DNA of 64,000 nucleotides from an uncultured Litoreibacter sp. (lineage in GTDB: Bacteria > Pseudomonadota > Alphaproteobacteria > Rhodobacterales > Rhodobacteraceae): NCBI GenBank assembly GCA_947492995.1, contig CANLOU010000001.1:186001-250000 (forward strand), in the 5' to 3' direction. This document shows positions 8,982 through 18,686 of this stretch, in pieces; within the stretch, counting starts at the first letter, position 1, and each line of letters begins with the position of its first letter. The position numbers were made by a program, and so were the translations under genes. The notes under the pieces are model-generated. The model was not told where the DNA came from. It searched no databases and worked only from the letters and a program-made list of their open reading frames with translations.

Positions 8982-9743
8982 TCAACTTTTGATGCGGTAC
9001 CCGGTCTTAAAGATCCACGCGATCACGGCGATGCAGGCCCCAGTGAACAACGCAATCGCAAAGAGGCTGATCCCAATGGGCACGTCCGCCGTGCCAAAGA
9101 ACGCCCAGCGGAAGCCCGAGATCAGATAGACCACCGGGTTGAACATGGTGATCGTCTGCCACACGGGCGGCAGCATGGAGATCGAATAAAACGACCCGCC
9201 AAGAAACACCAAGGGCGTGATGACCAAGAGCGGGATCAGCTGCAACTGCTCGAAGTTTTGCGCCCAGATGCCGATGATGAAGCCCAGCAGCGCGAAGCTG
9301 AAACAGGTCAGCAACAAGAAGGCCACCATCGCCACGGGGTGCGCGATTTGCAGGTCCACGAAGAAATAGGCGGTGCCAAGGATCACGCAGCCAATAAACA
9401 GCGCCTTGGTGGCCGCCGCCCCCACATAGCCGATGACGATTTCCAGAAAGGACACCGGGGCAGAGAGCAGCTCGTAAATTGTGCCGATGAATTTCGGGAA
9501 GTAGATGCCGAAAGACGCGTTGGCCGTCGCCTGCGTCATCACCGACAGCATGATGAGGCCCGGCACAATAAACGCGCCGTAGCTGACGCCCTCGACGCTT
9601 TCGATGCGGCTGCCGATGGCGGTTCCGAAGACCACAAAATACAGCGACGTGGAGAGCACCGGCGAGATGAAGCTTTGCATCAAGGTTCTGAAAAACCGCG
9701 CCATTTCATAGATGTAAATGGATTTTATGGCTTGAGTGTTCAT
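8982..9743 (-). CDS. ABC-2 type transporter permease (YadH-like)
   Basis: 253 residues with six membrane helices and the ABC-2 family pattern, including the mid-protein signature FKFIGT-like stretch [19 protein letters not shown] that couples to the ATPase. Length and order match the E. coli YadG/YadH exporter pair. The start overlaps the stop of the ATPase gene by 4 bp (ATGA), so translation is coupled. The substrate is unknown. Confidence 0.9.
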   Translation of the reverse strand: MNTQAIKSIYIYEMARFFRTLMQSFISPVLSTSLYFVVFGTAIGSRIESVEGVSYGAFIVPGLIMLSVMTQATANASFGIYFPKFIGTIYELLSAPVSFLEIVIGYVGAAATKALFIGCVILGTAYFFVDLQIAHPVAMVAFLLLTCFSFALLGFIIGIWAQNFEQLQLIPLLVITPLVFLGGSFYSISMLPPVWQTITMFNPVVYLISGFRWAFFGTADVPIGISLFAIALFTGACIAVIAWIFKTGYRIKS

Positions 9744-10666
9744 CGCGCATCCTCCACCAGACCGACAAATATGTCTTCCAACGAAGACTGCCGCGTTGAG
9801 ACATCTTTCATGGTCAGCCCCTCCTTGGCGAGGTCGCTTAGCAGCTTGGTGATGCCCGTACGTTCCGCCCCCGTGTCATAGGCGTAGATCAACGACTTGC
9901 CCTCTTTGCCGAGGGTCAGGTCATAGGGCGTGAGCGCGTCAGGGATCGTGTCCGTTGCTGTGTGCAGCTCGATTTCAAGCTCCTTACGGCCCATCTGGGA
10001 CATCAGCGCGGCCTTTTCCTTGACCAGCAGGATTTCACCGTCGGAAATGACGCCGACGCGGTCGGCGATGGCCTCCGCTTCTTCGATGTAATGCGTGGTC
10101 AAAATGATGGTGACGCCGTCCTCCTTGAGGCCGCGCACGATTTCCCACATGTCTTTGCGCAGTTCCACATCGACGCCTGCCGTGGGTTCATCAAGAAACA
10201 GCACCCGAGGTTCATGGCTAAGCGCCTTGGCGATCAGGACGCGGCGCTTCATGCCGCCCGATAGCTCCATGATACGGCTGTCTTTTTTGTCCCAAAGCGA
10301 CAGCTGCTTGAGGATCCGTTCCAGCTTGGCGTCGTCGCGGGGTTTTCCGAACAGCCCGCGCGAGAAGCGAACCGTGTTGATGACCTTCTCGAACGGCTCA
10401 AGGTTAATTTCCTGCGGGACAAGGCCGATAAGCGCGCGCGCGGCGCGATAGTCGGTGATGATGTCATGGCCGCCAACGGTGACGGCCCCGCCCGTGGGGT
10501 TCACCATCCCACAGATCACCGAAATGAGCGTGGTTTTACCGGCCCCGTTGGGGCCAAGCAGCGCGAGGATTTCGCCATCCTCGATGTCAAGCGACACCGA
10601 TTTAAGCGCCTCGAAGCCGCCTTGATAGGTTTTCTTCAGCGCGTTGACCGAGACTATCGCCGCCAT
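9740..10666 (-). CDS. ABC transporter ATP-binding protein (YadG-like)
   Basis: 308 residues, the same length as E. coli YadG. It has Walker [10 protein letters not shown] (about residue 38), a Q-loop in [11 protein letters not shown], signature LSGGMKRR, Walker [12 protein letters not shown] and switch histidine in TTHYIEEAE. The C-terminal 80 residues form the extra domain seen in this subfamily (ending in [13 protein letters not shown]). It is the first gene of a unit with the permease and probably the 160-aa membrane protein; 175 bp of divergent promoter separate it from the gene at 10842. Confidence 0.92.
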   Translation of the reverse strand: MAAIVSVNALKKTYQGGFEALKSVSLDIEDGEILALLGPNGAGKTTLISVICGMVNPTGGAVTVGGHDIITDYRAARALIGLVPQEINLEPFEKVINTVRFSRGLFGKPRDDAKLERILKQLSLWDKKDSRIMELSGGMKRRVLIAKALSHEPRVLFLDEPTAGVDVELRKDMWEIVRGLKEDGVTIILTTHYIEEAEAIADRVGVISDGEILLVKEKAALMSQMGRKELEIELHTATDTIPDALTPYDLTLGKEGKSLIYAYDTGAERTGITKLLSDLAKEGLTMKDVSTRQSSLEDIFVGLVEDAR

Positions 10667-10841
10667 AAACTGGACTCCTCACATTGGCGTGACGCTACGC
10701 GGGCGGGCGGCTTAGGGGAAGGCGGAAAGACTGTGCATAAGCGCATAAGGCCTCTGCAGCTGGAAAACGCATTCACTTATCAGCCCGCTGATGATTTACT
10801 GATTGCGAGCAGCCAGCCTCGCCCGGCGGCGTTTTTAACCA

Positions 10842-11201
10842 GTGCGTAAGAAAGTTGGTCAATTGGGCCTGAAACAGATCGACGATATGATCGATTTCGC
10901 GATTGCGCGTGTGTCAGACGGGCCGGATGGGCCGCGCTTGGCCGTGTCGGAACTTTGCGAGAAGTGGCCCGATGTCACCGGCCTGCAGATCGCCTTTGTG
11001 CTGGTCAGCGCGTCGCACGCCATTGAACGCGTGTTCAACGGCGATATTGCGGACCATGGTGAAGTTGGCCAGACCCTGCGCATGACCTCGCTTTTGTCAG
11101 CCGATCTGTTTGCGTTACAACAGCGCGGGTATTTCGCCCCAACGGCCGGAGACTTGCTGGCATATTGGCGCGCGGAGGACCCGTTCTTTTTGCCCGACTA
11201 G
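10842..11201 (+). CDS. Hypothetical protein, 119 aa
   Basis: A small helical, acidic protein of unknown role; features include LAVSELCEKWPDVTGLQIAFVLVSA and a C-terminal LLAYWRAEDPFFLPD. It has no membrane helix. The start is uncertain: GTG at 10842 gives 119 residues, and the first ATG would be at 10887; neither has a clear ribosome binding site. Its TAG interlocks with the stop of rpe (shared CTAG). Codon use is like the neighbours. Confidence 0.55.
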   Translation: MRKKVGQLGLKQIDDMIDFAIARVSDGPDGPRLAVSELCEKWPDVTGLQIAFVLVSASHAIERVFNGDIADHGEVGQTLRMTSLLSADLFALQQRGYFAPTAGDLLAYWRAEDPFFLPD

Positions 11202-11878
11202 CGGGTGGCGGCGCGGATTGCCTTGATGTTTTCACCGTAAGGCGCGGGGTTCGACACGCTGCCGCCTTTGAAGACCGCAGAGCCTGCAACCAGCACGTCA
11301 GCGCCCGCCTCCGCCACCAGTGGAGCCGTCTCAGGCGTCACGCCGCCGTCGATTTCGATGTGTATGGGGCGGTCGCCGATCATGGCGCGCAGCTTGCGGA
11401 CCTTTTCAACTTGGCTGTGGATGAACTTTTGCCCGCCAAAGCCGGGGTTCACGGTCATGACGCAGACCAGATCGACCATGTCGAGCAGGTAATCAACGGA
11501 TTCAACCGGCGTGCCGGGGTTCAGCGCGATGCCCGCCTTGGCCCCCGCCCCGCGAATGGCTTGCAAGGTGCGGTGAATATGGGGGCCAGCCTCGACATGG
11601 GCGGTGATGACGTCGGCCCCGGCCTGGGCAAAGGCCTCGATATAGGGATCGACGGGGGCGATCATCAGATGCACATCCATCACCGTTTTGATGTGCGGGC
11701 GGATCGCTTTGCACGTGTCCGGGCCGAAGGTGATATTGGGCACGAAATGCCCGTCCATCACGTCGACATGCACCCAGTCGGCACCTTGCGCCTCGATGGC
11801 CTCGCATTCCAGCCCGAAATTGGCGAAATCCGCCGACAGAATGGAAGGCGCGATTTTGACGGAGCGGTCGAATGTCAT
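11198..11878 (-). CDS. rpe: Ribulose-phosphate 3-epimerase
   Basis: 226 residues, the usual length. It interconverts ribulose 5-phosphate and xylulose 5-phosphate in the pentose phosphate and Calvin pathways. The TIM-barrel landmarks are all present: APSILSADF at the start, HVDVMDGHFVPNITFGP, DVHLMI, VMTVNPGFGGQKF, and EIDGGV near the C-terminus. The ATG at 11876-11878 is chosen because AAAGGGGA precedes it; longer starts would run into the deoC promoter. It is divergent from deoC. Confidence 0.95.
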   Translation of the reverse strand: MTFDRSVKIAPSILSADFANFGLECEAIEAQGADWVHVDVMDGHFVPNITFGPDTCKAIRPHIKTVMDVHLMIAPVDPYIEAFAQAGADVITAHVEAGPHIHRTLQAIRGAGAKAGIALNPGTPVESVDYLLDMVDLVCVMTVNPGFGGQKFIHSQVEKVRKLRAMIGDRPIHIEIDGGVTPETAPLVAEAGADVLVAGSAVFKGGSVSNPAPYGENIKAIRAATR

Positions 11879-11992
11879 GGCAGAATCCCCTTTGTGATGC
11901 GTTGTTCCTACCGCCCTTAGACCCGTTTGGAAACCGCCGATGACGTGCGGGCGCGCTTGCGCTTGGGTGCCTCGCATGGCACGGTTTTGGGC

Positions 11993-12985
11993 ATGACAGA
12001 CACGGCGACGAACATCGAAACCGCGCAGCTGCCGCAGGTGCATCTGGCGCGCAACCCCGGCATGGCGCTGGACCTTGATTGGGTCAGCCGCGTGCAGGCG
12101 AATACATCCGCGATTGAGCGGCGGGCGGCAAGCCTGCCGGGCCGTCGGTCGGTAAAGAAGGAGTTTCAGGCGGCATGGCTGCTGAAGGCCGTGACCTGCA
12201 TTGATTTGACCACCTTGTCCGGCGACGACACCGCCGGGCGGGTGCGCAGGTTATGCGCCAAGGCCCGCCAACCGGTGCGGGCTGACATTATGGACCGGCT
12301 GGGGATGGAGCCGATTACCACCGGCGCGGTCTGCGTGTACCACGACATGATCCCGACGGCGGTTTCGGCCCTGCATGGATCAGGCATTCCGGTGGCCGCC
12401 GTGTCGACCGGCTTTCCGGCGGGCCTGTCGCCGTTTCATTTGCGGGTCGCCGAGATCGAGGAAAGCGTGCAACTGGGCGCGCGCGAGATCGACATCGTGA
12501 TTTCGCGCCGCCACGTGCTGACGCAAAACTGGCAGGCTTTATACGACGAGATGAAAGAGTTCCGCGCCGCCTGCGGCGACGCCCATGTGAAGGCCATTCT
12601 GGCCACCGGCGAGCTGGGATCGTTACGCAACGTGGCCCGCGCCTCGTTGATTTGCATGATGGCGGGGGCGGATTTCATCAAGACCTCCACCGGCAAGGAA
12701 AGCGTGAACGCGACGCTGCCCGTTTCACTGGTGATGATCCGCGCCATCCGCGACTATTTCGACGCCACCGGCTACCACGTGGGCTACAAACCGGCGGGCG
12801 GCATTTCCAAGGCGAAGGACGCGATCACCTATCTGGCGTTGATGAAGGACGAGCTGGGCAACCGCTGGCTGCAGCCGGATTTGTTCCGGTTCGGGGCCTC
12901 GTCCCTGCTCAACGATATCGAGCGGCAGCTGGAGCACCACGTGACCGGCGCCTATTCTGCCTCCTACAGACATCCGATGGGGTAA
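11993..12985 (+). CDS. deoC: Deoxyribose-phosphate aldolase
   Basis: 330 residues, the long form of DeoC. It cleaves 2-deoxyribose 5-phosphate to glyceraldehyde 3-phosphate and acetaldehyde. The Schiff-base region is DFIKTSTGK, preceded by VKAILATGELG and followed by GYKPAGGI, where the second lysine assists. About 75 N-terminal residues precede the core. The ATG at 11993 follows a proline/arginine-poor non-coding stretch; an earlier in-frame start at 11927 would overlap the rpe promoter. The ALDH16 gene begins 3 bp after its stop, so the aldehyde product and its likely oxidase are in one operon. Confidence 0.93.
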   Translation: MTDTATNIETAQLPQVHLARNPGMALDLDWVSRVQANTSAIERRAASLPGRRSVKKEFQAAWLLKAVTCIDLTTLSGDDTAGRVRRLCAKARQPVRADIMDRLGMEPITTGAVCVYHDMIPTAVSALHGSGIPVAAVSTGFPAGLSPFHLRVAEIEESVQLGAREIDIVISRRHVLTQNWQALYDEMKEFRAACGDAHVKAILATGELGSLRNVARASLICMMAGADFIKTSTGKESVNATLPVSLVMIRAIRDYFDATGYHVGYKPAGGISKAKDAITYLALMKDELGNRWLQPDLFRFGASSLLNDIERQLEHHVTGAYSASYRHPMG

Positions 12986-12988
12986 GTC

Positions 12989-15292
12989 ATGACTGTCAAA
13001 GACAATTTCGAGACGATGGATTATGGCCCCGCCCCAGAAAGCGCATCCGAGGCGCTGACTTGGCTTGCCGACCGCGGCGGCATTGCTGGCCACTACATAG
13101 GCGGCAAGTGGGGGCCGTTGCGCGACGATTTCGACAGCAACAATCCCGCGACGGGGGAGAAGCTGGCAGGCGTGACGCAAGCGACTGCGGATGAGGTTGC
13201 CAGTGCAGTCAAAGCCGCCCGCAAGGCGCAACCCGACTGGGCAAAGGACGGCGAGAAACGGGCGCGGGTTTTATACGCCATCGCCCGTGGATTGCAGAAA
13301 CACAGCCGCCTTCTGGCGGTGATGGAGAGCCTGGACAATGGCAAACCCATCCGCGAGGCACGCGACATCGACGTGCCGCTCGCGATCCGGCATTTCTATC
13401 ACCACGCAGGCTTTGCGCAGCTAATGGACAGCGAATTGCCCGACCGCGAAGCGCTTGGCGTCTGTGGGCAAATCATCCCGTGGAACTTCCCGCTGCTGAT
13501 GCTGGCGTGGAAAATCGCGCCCGCGCTGGCGATGGGCAACACGGTGGTGTTGAAACCCGCCGAATACACCTCCCTGTCGGCCATGGTTTTTGCCGAAATT
13601 TGCGCGGCGGCGGGCGTACCAGACGGCGTGGTCAACATCGTCACCGGTGACGGCCGCGTAGGCGAGATGATCGTATCCAGCGATGTGGACAAAGTGGCCT
13701 TCACCGGCTCAACGGCGGTGGGGCGCAAGATACGCGAAGCCACGGCAGGCTCCGGCAAGGCGCTGAGCTTGGAATTGGGCGGCAAATCCCCCTACATCGT
13801 GTTCGACGACGCGGATATTGACAGCGCAGTAGAAGGGCTGGTCGACGCCATCTGGTTTAATCAGGGCCAGGTCTGTTGCGCCGGTTCGCGGCTGCTGGTC
13901 CAAGAAGGCATCGCGGACCGCTTCTATACCAAGCTGAAAACCCGCATGGCAGGGCTGCGCATCGGCGACCCGCTGGACAAATGCATCGACGTGGGCGCGA
14001 TAGTGGATCCGGTGCAATTGGCCGCCATCCGCAAAATGGTGGACGCCAACCACGAGGGCGAGACCTTCCAGACCCAAGCGCCCGAGGGCTGCTTTTACCC
14101 ACCCACCTTAATCACCGGGTTGCACAGCGCCTCGACCCTGATGCAGGAAGAAATTTTCGGCCCGGTGCTGGTCTCCACCACCTTCCGCACGCCCGTCGAG
14201 GCCGTGCAAATCGCCAACGACACCCGCTACGGGCTGGCCGCAACGGTCTGGTCCGAAAACATCAACCTTGCATTGGACATCGCGCCCAAGCTGGCGGCGG
14301 GCATCGTCTGGATCAACGGCACCAACATGATGGACGCGGCGGCGGGGTTTGGCGGGGTCCGCGAAAGCGGCTTCGGGCGCGAAGGTGGCTGGGAAGGGCT
14401 GGCAGGCTATACCTGTGCGAAAACCCAGCCCAAGCCGTCAAAACCCATCGCAGCCTACACCGGCGAAGGCACCCCGAAAGACGGCGTTGACCGCACCGCC
14501 AAGCTCTATATCGGCGGCAAACAGGCGCGGCCCGATGGCGGTTATTCCCGCATGGTCTATGGGCCCAAGGGCCACGCCTTGGGCGAGGTCAGCTTGGCCA
14601 ACCGCAAAGACCTGCGCAACGCCGTCGAAGCGGCGCAAGCTGCCAAAGCATGGTCCAAAACCACCGGCCACCTGCGCGCGCAAATCCTTTACTACATGGC
14701 CGAAAACCTCGCCGCCCGCGCGGGCGAATTTGAGGCACGCCTGAAATCCCTGACCGGCAAGAACGGCGCGAAAGAGGTGGAAACAGCGATCAGCACCCTC
14801 TTCACTTTCGCGGCCTGGGCCGACAAATATGATGGCCAGGTCCACGGCGTCCCCATCCGCGGCGTCGCCTTGGCGATGAAGGAACCCGTTGGCGTGATCG
14901 CGGCCCTCTGCCCTGATGACGCCCCCCTCGCAGGCCTCATCGGCATGCTGGCCCCTGCCATTGCGATGGGCAACCGGGTGATCCTCGCCGCCTCCGAACC
15001 CTTCCCGCTGGCAGCGACCGACTTTATTCAGGTGCTGGAAACCTCCGACGTCCCTGCTGGTGTGGTCAACATGCTTACAGGCAGCCATGCGGACCTGGCC
15101 CCGCATATGGCCGCGCATATGGATGTCGATGCACTTTGGAGCTTTTCTTCTTCCGACCTCACCCAAACCATCGAGGCCAAATCCACAAGCAACCTCAAGC
15201 GCACATTGATCGCACCGCAAATCCCTGCCCCAAAAGACATGCTCGCCGCAGCAACCGAGATCAAAAACATCTGGGTCCCCTACGGCGAATAG
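12989..15292 (+). CDS. Aldehyde dehydrogenase of the ALDH16 type (two ALDH domains)
   Basis: 767 residues. Residues about 35-480 form a complete ALDH domain with IIPWNFPLLM, the glutamate of LELGGKSP (Glu262) and the catalytic cysteine in NQGQVCCAGS (Cys296). Residues about 505-767 form a second, shorter ALDH-like domain that starts again at LYIGGKQARPDGG and lacks the catalytic part. This layout is that of ALDH16, of which bacterial members keep the cysteine, whereas the vertebrate protein does not. The enzyme oxidises aldehydes with NAD+. Its place 3 bp behind deoC suggests acetaldehyde as a substrate; that is inference. Confidence 0.9.
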   Translation: MTVKDNFETMDYGPAPESASEALTWLADRGGIAGHYIGGKWGPLRDDFDSNNPATGEKLAGVTQATADEVASAVKAARKAQPDWAKDGEKRARVLYAIARGLQKHSRLLAVMESLDNGKPIREARDIDVPLAIRHFYHHAGFAQLMDSELPDREALGVCGQIIPWNFPLLMLAWKIAPALAMGNTVVLKPAEYTSLSAMVFAEICAAAGVPDGVVNIVTGDGRVGEMIVSSDVDKVAFTGSTAVGRKIREATAGSGKALSLELGGKSPYIVFDDADIDSAVEGLVDAIWFNQGQVCCAGSRLLVQEGIADRFYTKLKTRMAGLRIGDPLDKCIDVGAIVDPVQLAAIRKMVDANHEGETFQTQAPEGCFYPPTLITGLHSASTLMQEEIFGPVLVSTTFRTPVEAVQIANDTRYGLAATVWSENINLALDIAPKLAAGIVWINGTNMMDAAAGFGGVRESGFGREGGWEGLAGYTCAKTQPKPSKPIAAYTGEGTPKDGVDRTAKLYIGGKQARPDGGYSRMVYGPKGHALGEVSLANRKDLRNAVEAAQAAKAWSKTTGHLRAQILYYMAENLAARAGEFEARLKSLTGKNGAKEVETAISTLFTFAAWADKYDGQVHGVPIRGVALAMKEPVGVIAALCPDDAPLAGLIGMLAPAIAMGNRVILAASEPFPLAATDFIQVLETSDVPAGVVNMLTGSHADLAPHMAAHMDVDALWSFSSSDLTQTIEAKSTSNLKRTLIAPQIPAPKDMLAAATEIKNIWVPYGE

Positions 15293-15322
15293 TTTCATCT
15301 TGGCAGAAATACCTTCGAGGGG
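15293..15322 (+). repeat. Dispersed roseobacter-type intergenic repeat, copy 1 (divergent)
   Basis: TTTCATCTTGGCAGAAATAC follows the ALDH16 stop directly. It resembles the copies at 23185, 28568, 35203 and 45168 in the pattern T-rich head, GNCARAAATA core, then C/G-rich tail. It is the least similar of the five. Confidence 0.45.
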
Positions 15323-15394
15323 ATGCCCGCGTGGCGGGGAGGGAACCTCCCCAAGAACGCAAAACAACATGCGCCGCGCAGCGGCCCATTGAAA

Positions 15395-15420
15395 GACGTC
15401 CGACCCAAGGGCCGGACGTC
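15395..15420 (-). terminator. Hairpin, likely terminator of the aquaporin gene
   Basis: GACGTCCG at 15395 pairs with CGGACGTC at 15413-15420, with further CCC/GGG pairing inside and a two-base loop. It lies 10 bp beyond the aquaporin stop on the minus strand. The T-run after it is weak (CTTTC). Confidence 0.5.
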
Positions 15421-15429
15421 GCATTAAGC

Positions 15430-16128
15430 TTAAACAGCCGTGATCCGCGCTTTGTGCAGCACGCCACCCAAAGCACCACCGATCAGCGGGGCCACGATGA
15501 ACAGCCACAGCTGCGACAAGGCCGTGCCACCAGCAAACAACGCGGGCCCAATGGACCGCGCAGGGTTCACGGATGTCCCTGTGACCGTGATGCCCACCAA
15601 ATGGATCATCACCAGCGTCAGGCCAATCACCAGTCCGGCCATTGGGGCTGCATCGGTCTGCGCGGTTGCGCCAAGGATCACCACGATGAACACCGCTGTG
15701 GCCACCACCTCGAAGATGAAGGCCGAGATCATGAAGAACTCGCCGCCGTAATCTGCGCCCCAGCCATTTTGGCCCAGCCCATTGGCCGCGATGTCGTAGC
15801 CGCCGATGGTGTTGGAAGCCATGACATAGATCAGCCCCGCCGCGATGATCGCGCCGATGGTTTGGAAGATCGCGTAGCCAATGAAATCCTTCACATCCAT
15901 GCGGCCTGCCACCAGCGCGCCCATGGACACCGCCGGGTTCAGATGCGCGCCAGAGATTTGGCCGATGGAATAGGCCATCGCCACGACCGAGATGCCGAAG
16001 GCGAAGCTGATGCCGGTGATCGAGATGGAATCGGCGATCCCGATGCCACCGCCAGCCAACACGGCTGACCCGACCCCGAAAAACACCAAGACGAATGTGC
16101 CGATAGCCTCGGCGATATATTTTTGCAT
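15430..16128 (-). CDS. aqpZ: Aquaporin (AqpZ-type)
   Basis: 232 residues with six membrane helices and the two half-helix pore motifs, HLNPAV in the first half and SVNPARS in the second. The arginine after the second NPA is the selectivity-filter residue. It conducts water and possibly other small neutral solutes through the inner membrane. The start ATG at 16126-16128 is chosen because GGAGGG lies 5 bp upstream; an in-frame ATG at 16140 overlaps that binding site. The gene stands alone. Confidence 0.95.
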   Translation of the reverse strand: MQKYIAEAIGTFVLVFFGVGSAVLAGGGIGIADSISITGISFAFGISVVAMAYSIGQISGAHLNPAVSMGALVAGRMDVKDFIGYAIFQTIGAIIAAGLIYVMASNTIGGYDIAANGLGQNGWGADYGGEFFMISAFIFEVVATAVFIVVILGATAQTDAAPMAGLVIGLTLVMIHLVGITVTGTSVNPARSIGPALFAGGTALSQLWLFIVAPLIGGALGGVLHKARITAV

Positions 16129-16248
16129 GGTTCCCTCCATTCGCCGGCCCATGTGACGTGGCCGGCCTAAGTGGAGGCATTTTGCAAAACTGCATCGCAG
16201 GGGTAACCGGGAGAAATTCCAGCCATTCCCCGTAGCGCCACCCGTGCG

Positions 16249-16938
16249 TTAGTAACGCTTGTCCTTGCCTTTGAAGCTATCGAGCCAACCGCGGAACCCG
16301 GCGCGTTTCTCATCCGCATAGGCGTCGACGCCATCCCAGGTCTCGGACGCGGAATTCACGACAGGGTCAATTTTTTCGCGCCTGAACCATTGCGTCATGC
16401 GGTAGAAGCCCAGCATCAGCCCCGCCAAAATAATCAAAATCAGGATGTTGAAATAGGGGATCAGCAGCTTGTTGGGATCGTCAATCGGGCGCACGCCGAC
16501 GGCGTTGGGGAAGATCGACAGGAACTCGTTGCGCCAGCCATAATGGGTCAAGACCACCCATTGCGGTTCAGCTGCCGTGCTTTTGTTATCAGCCAGCTCG
16601 GTCTGCAGGTTGGACGAATCCAGCTTAAAATACGGAGGCCAGCCCCAGCCGGTGTCCTCGTTGCGATAGACCATCGGGCGCGTGGTGTCCGACCGGATCA
16701 GCCCCAGCAGATAGGTCTTCTTGCGCACCGTGTTGGCAAAGCGGATGTCGCGATTGGCCCCGGTGCCGTCTTGGCCCGTGTCGGCTCCTGCCCAAAACAG
16801 AGAGTTCTCGCCGAAATCAACGCGGCGCACCTCGGTCTCTACGATGCGCGCGATGTCGCGCTGCGGCAGGGTGTAGTGCAGGAAGGCCAGCAGCAGCACC
16901 CAGAAGATGGTCCAGAATGTGCGTTTTACATAATGCAT
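16249..16938 (-). CDS. DUF1523-type membrane protein, 229 aa
   Basis: An N-terminal membrane helix (about residues 7-24), a large periplasmic region (about 25-160), and a second helix (about 163-183, YFNILILIILAGLMLGFY) before a charged cytoplasmic tail. The stretch MVYRNEDTGWGWPPYFKLDS is what I recall from DUF1523 proteins of Rhodobacteraceae. Function unknown. It is the last gene of the large one-strand cluster, 12 bp behind the 89-aa membrane protein gene. Confidence 0.75.
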   Translation of the reverse strand: MHYVKRTFWTIFWVLLLAFLHYTLPQRDIARIVETEVRRVDFGENSLFWAGADTGQDGTGANRDIRFANTVRKKTYLLGLIRSDTTRPMVYRNEDTGWGWPPYFKLDSSNLQTELADNKSTAAEPQWVVLTHYGWRNEFLSIFPNAVGVRPIDDPNKLLIPYFNILILIILAGLMLGFYRMTQWFRREKIDPVVNSASETWDGVDAYADEKRAGFRGWLDSFKGKDKRY

Positions 16939-16950
16939 ATCAGGCGTCCC

Positions 16951-17220
16951 TTATTGAAAGTTGACGACGTAAATCAGGATGCCGATCACCATATAGGGCA
17001 CAACAAACACCCCCAGGATCAACTTGCGGCGGAGCGATTGGTCATAATCCTCCAACCCCTCCTCGACGAAAGCCTCGCGGTCGCCCTCGCGGATCTCTTC
17101 ATCCCACTCGTCGCGCAGCTTGCCCCGGCGCACGGATCGCGACCACGCGGACAGGATGAAATAGACCACCAGCATGACGATGAAGGCCAGCACGAACAGC
17201 CGCAGAATTCCGAAAATCAT
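16951..17220 (-). CDS. Small membrane protein, 89 aa
   Basis: Two helices: residues 2-24 (IFGILRLFVLAFIVMLVVYF) and about 66-86 (LILGVFVVPYMVIGILIYVV), joined by a strongly charged loop (RRGKLRDEWDEEIREGDREA). The start overlaps the stop of the upstream 447-aa gene by 4 bp, so the two are translated together. Not recognised. Confidence 0.75.
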   Translation of the reverse strand: MIFGILRLFVLAFIVMLVVYFILSAWSRSVRRGKLRDEWDEEIREGDREAFVEEGLEDYDQSLRRKLILGVFVVPYMVIGILIYVVNFQ

Positions 17221-18560
17221 TTACCCCTCCTCACGGCGCCCCAAGGCCCAACCACATCAACGATGTCGCGGTCGGATGTCGGTTCTGCCATAGGCTCCTC
17301 ATGGCCGAACAGTGCCTCGCGGGCGCCGGCCTTGTCCACCTGATACTCGCGCTCCAGAAAGTCCGCCACGAATTCCTTCTTCTCTTCGGGCCAGGTGGCG
17401 TAGCGGTCGTAAAACAGCTGCTTGTGGCAGATGAACAGCTGGCGCACGTCCAGCGGCGCCAGCTCGGCCAGCAGCTGGTTCACCAGATCGCGGTCCGCAT
17501 GATCGGTGGAGCGCAGCGTGTAGAAATAAGCGGGGTCCTTGGACGTGATCCGCGGCCAGCCGCCGCCGCCTTCCGCCCAGCGCAAGAGGTCGTTGAGCTG
17601 GTGGAATTCCTTGGGCAACAGCGAGGCATATCTTCGCGCCAGACCGCGCAGGTCTGATCGCCTGAGCCCCGTCAGGTCAGCATCCATCGTGGCCGCCACA
17701 TCCACGATAATGAAGTCCAGCTTCTGCCGCAGGATGTCGACGGAGTTCACTCCTTTGGCCTTCACGATGGGCTCGACCAGATTGTTTTCCTCCAGGAAGG
17801 CTGCGATCTTGTTGGGTTCTTTGAAGCTGATGGTCAGCCCCGTGGGCAGCTTGCCCAGCCCCGTCTTGTTGCCCAGGCAAATGGTGGCCGGTTCGGCCAC
17901 ATCGCGAAACACATAAAGCCCGCCGAAATGCGAGGTCCAGAAATTGGCCTGCTCATATTCGGTTTTGTCCAACCCGATAGGCACCCGCGTCACGTCGCCG
18001 GTTTTCTTGGCCAGCGTAATCATGTCGGCGATCAGCACGTCATCCCACCACGCGTCCTCGCGGGATCGGAATTCGTCAATCATGCCGCCCAGCCTGGTGG
18101 CCTCCCGCACATGGCCGCCGGTGGTGTCGGCCTCCACCCGGATTTTGCGGATGTCGAACAGGTGCGCCGCCTTGTCGACGGTGTAGATCGAGTTGACCAG
18201 CTCGCCTGCGACCGCGTCGCGGGCGGTCAGGGCAAACAGCTGCGCCTCGTTTTCCTCAATAAACTGCCGCAGGATGCCGCGCATGGTTGAGAATTTGGCG
18301 TTCAGCAGCGGGGCGGTCTTTTGCTCGGTCGACAGCAGAATGAACTGCCGGTTGCAGCCTTGCGGATTGAGGTACAGGTCGTCGCCCAGCTCGTCGCCAA
18401 TCTCGGGGGCGTAGCCCGACAGGTCGACATGGAAATCGGTCAGCTTGGTGGTCTTGCCGGTCAGGTGTTTCAGGGCGCGGTTATAGCGCTCTACCAAGGC
18501 GGGCGAGCCCACGTGAAACAGGTTGCCGAACATCAGCCCCTTTTGGATGAGGCGCATCAT
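17217..18560 (-). CDS. Conserved protein of unknown function, 447 aa (DUF6638-like)
   Basis: A soluble-looking protein with no membrane helix, starting MMRLIQKGLMFGNLF. I believe its N-terminus, with ALKHLTGKTTKLTDFHVDLS, matches a Rhodobacterales family listed as DUF6638, but I could not check. It contains LDFIIVDVAATMDADLTGLR in the middle and a helical C-terminal third (LLPKEFHQLNDLLRWAEG onward). Function unknown. It is followed by two coupled membrane protein genes. A 14-bp palindrome lies 11-24 bp upstream of the start, and the 126-bp gap before it is AT-rich, so it may have its own promoter. No strong ribosome binding site is visible. Confidence 0.8.
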   Translation of the reverse strand: MMRLIQKGLMFGNLFHVGSPALVERYNRALKHLTGKTTKLTDFHVDLSGYAPEIGDELGDDLYLNPQGCNRQFILLSTEQKTAPLLNAKFSTMRGILRQFIEENEAQLFALTARDAVAGELVNSIYTVDKAAHLFDIRKIRVEADTTGGHVREATRLGGMIDEFRSREDAWWDDVLIADMITLAKKTGDVTRVPIGLDKTEYEQANFWTSHFGGLYVFRDVAEPATICLGNKTGLGKLPTGLTISFKEPNKIAAFLEENNLVEPIVKAKGVNSVDILRQKLDFIIVDVAATMDADLTGLRRSDLRGLARRYASLLPKEFHQLNDLLRWAEGGGGWPRITSKDPAYFYTLRSTDHADRDLVNQLLAELAPLDVRQLFICHKQLFYDRYATWPEEKKEFVADFLEREYQVDKAGAREALFGHEEPMAEPTSDRDIVDVVGPWGAVRRGK

Positions 18561-18570
18561 AGGCGGTCAC

Positions 18571-18584
18571 CGACGCATGCGTCG
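18571..18584. repeat. Palindrome CGACGCATGCGTCG, copy 1
   Basis: A perfect 14-bp palindrome only 11 bp upstream of the 447-aa gene start. Closely matching copies lie at 49952-49965 and 58444-58457. Here its position could block translation or transcription if a protein binds. Confidence 0.6.
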
Positions 18585-18686
18585 AAATCTTTAAGCATAT
18601 GATATATATAGGTATTCATTTTCAATTTTACCATATGTTAACCCGCGAAACCGCGCCCACAAGACGTGATACACCAAAGAGCGGGG

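Noticed and set aside
14438-16195. 585-codon open frame on the minus strand
   Set aside because: It crosses the aquaporin gene and the end of ALDH16 in another frame; the aquaporin frame has the NPA motifs.
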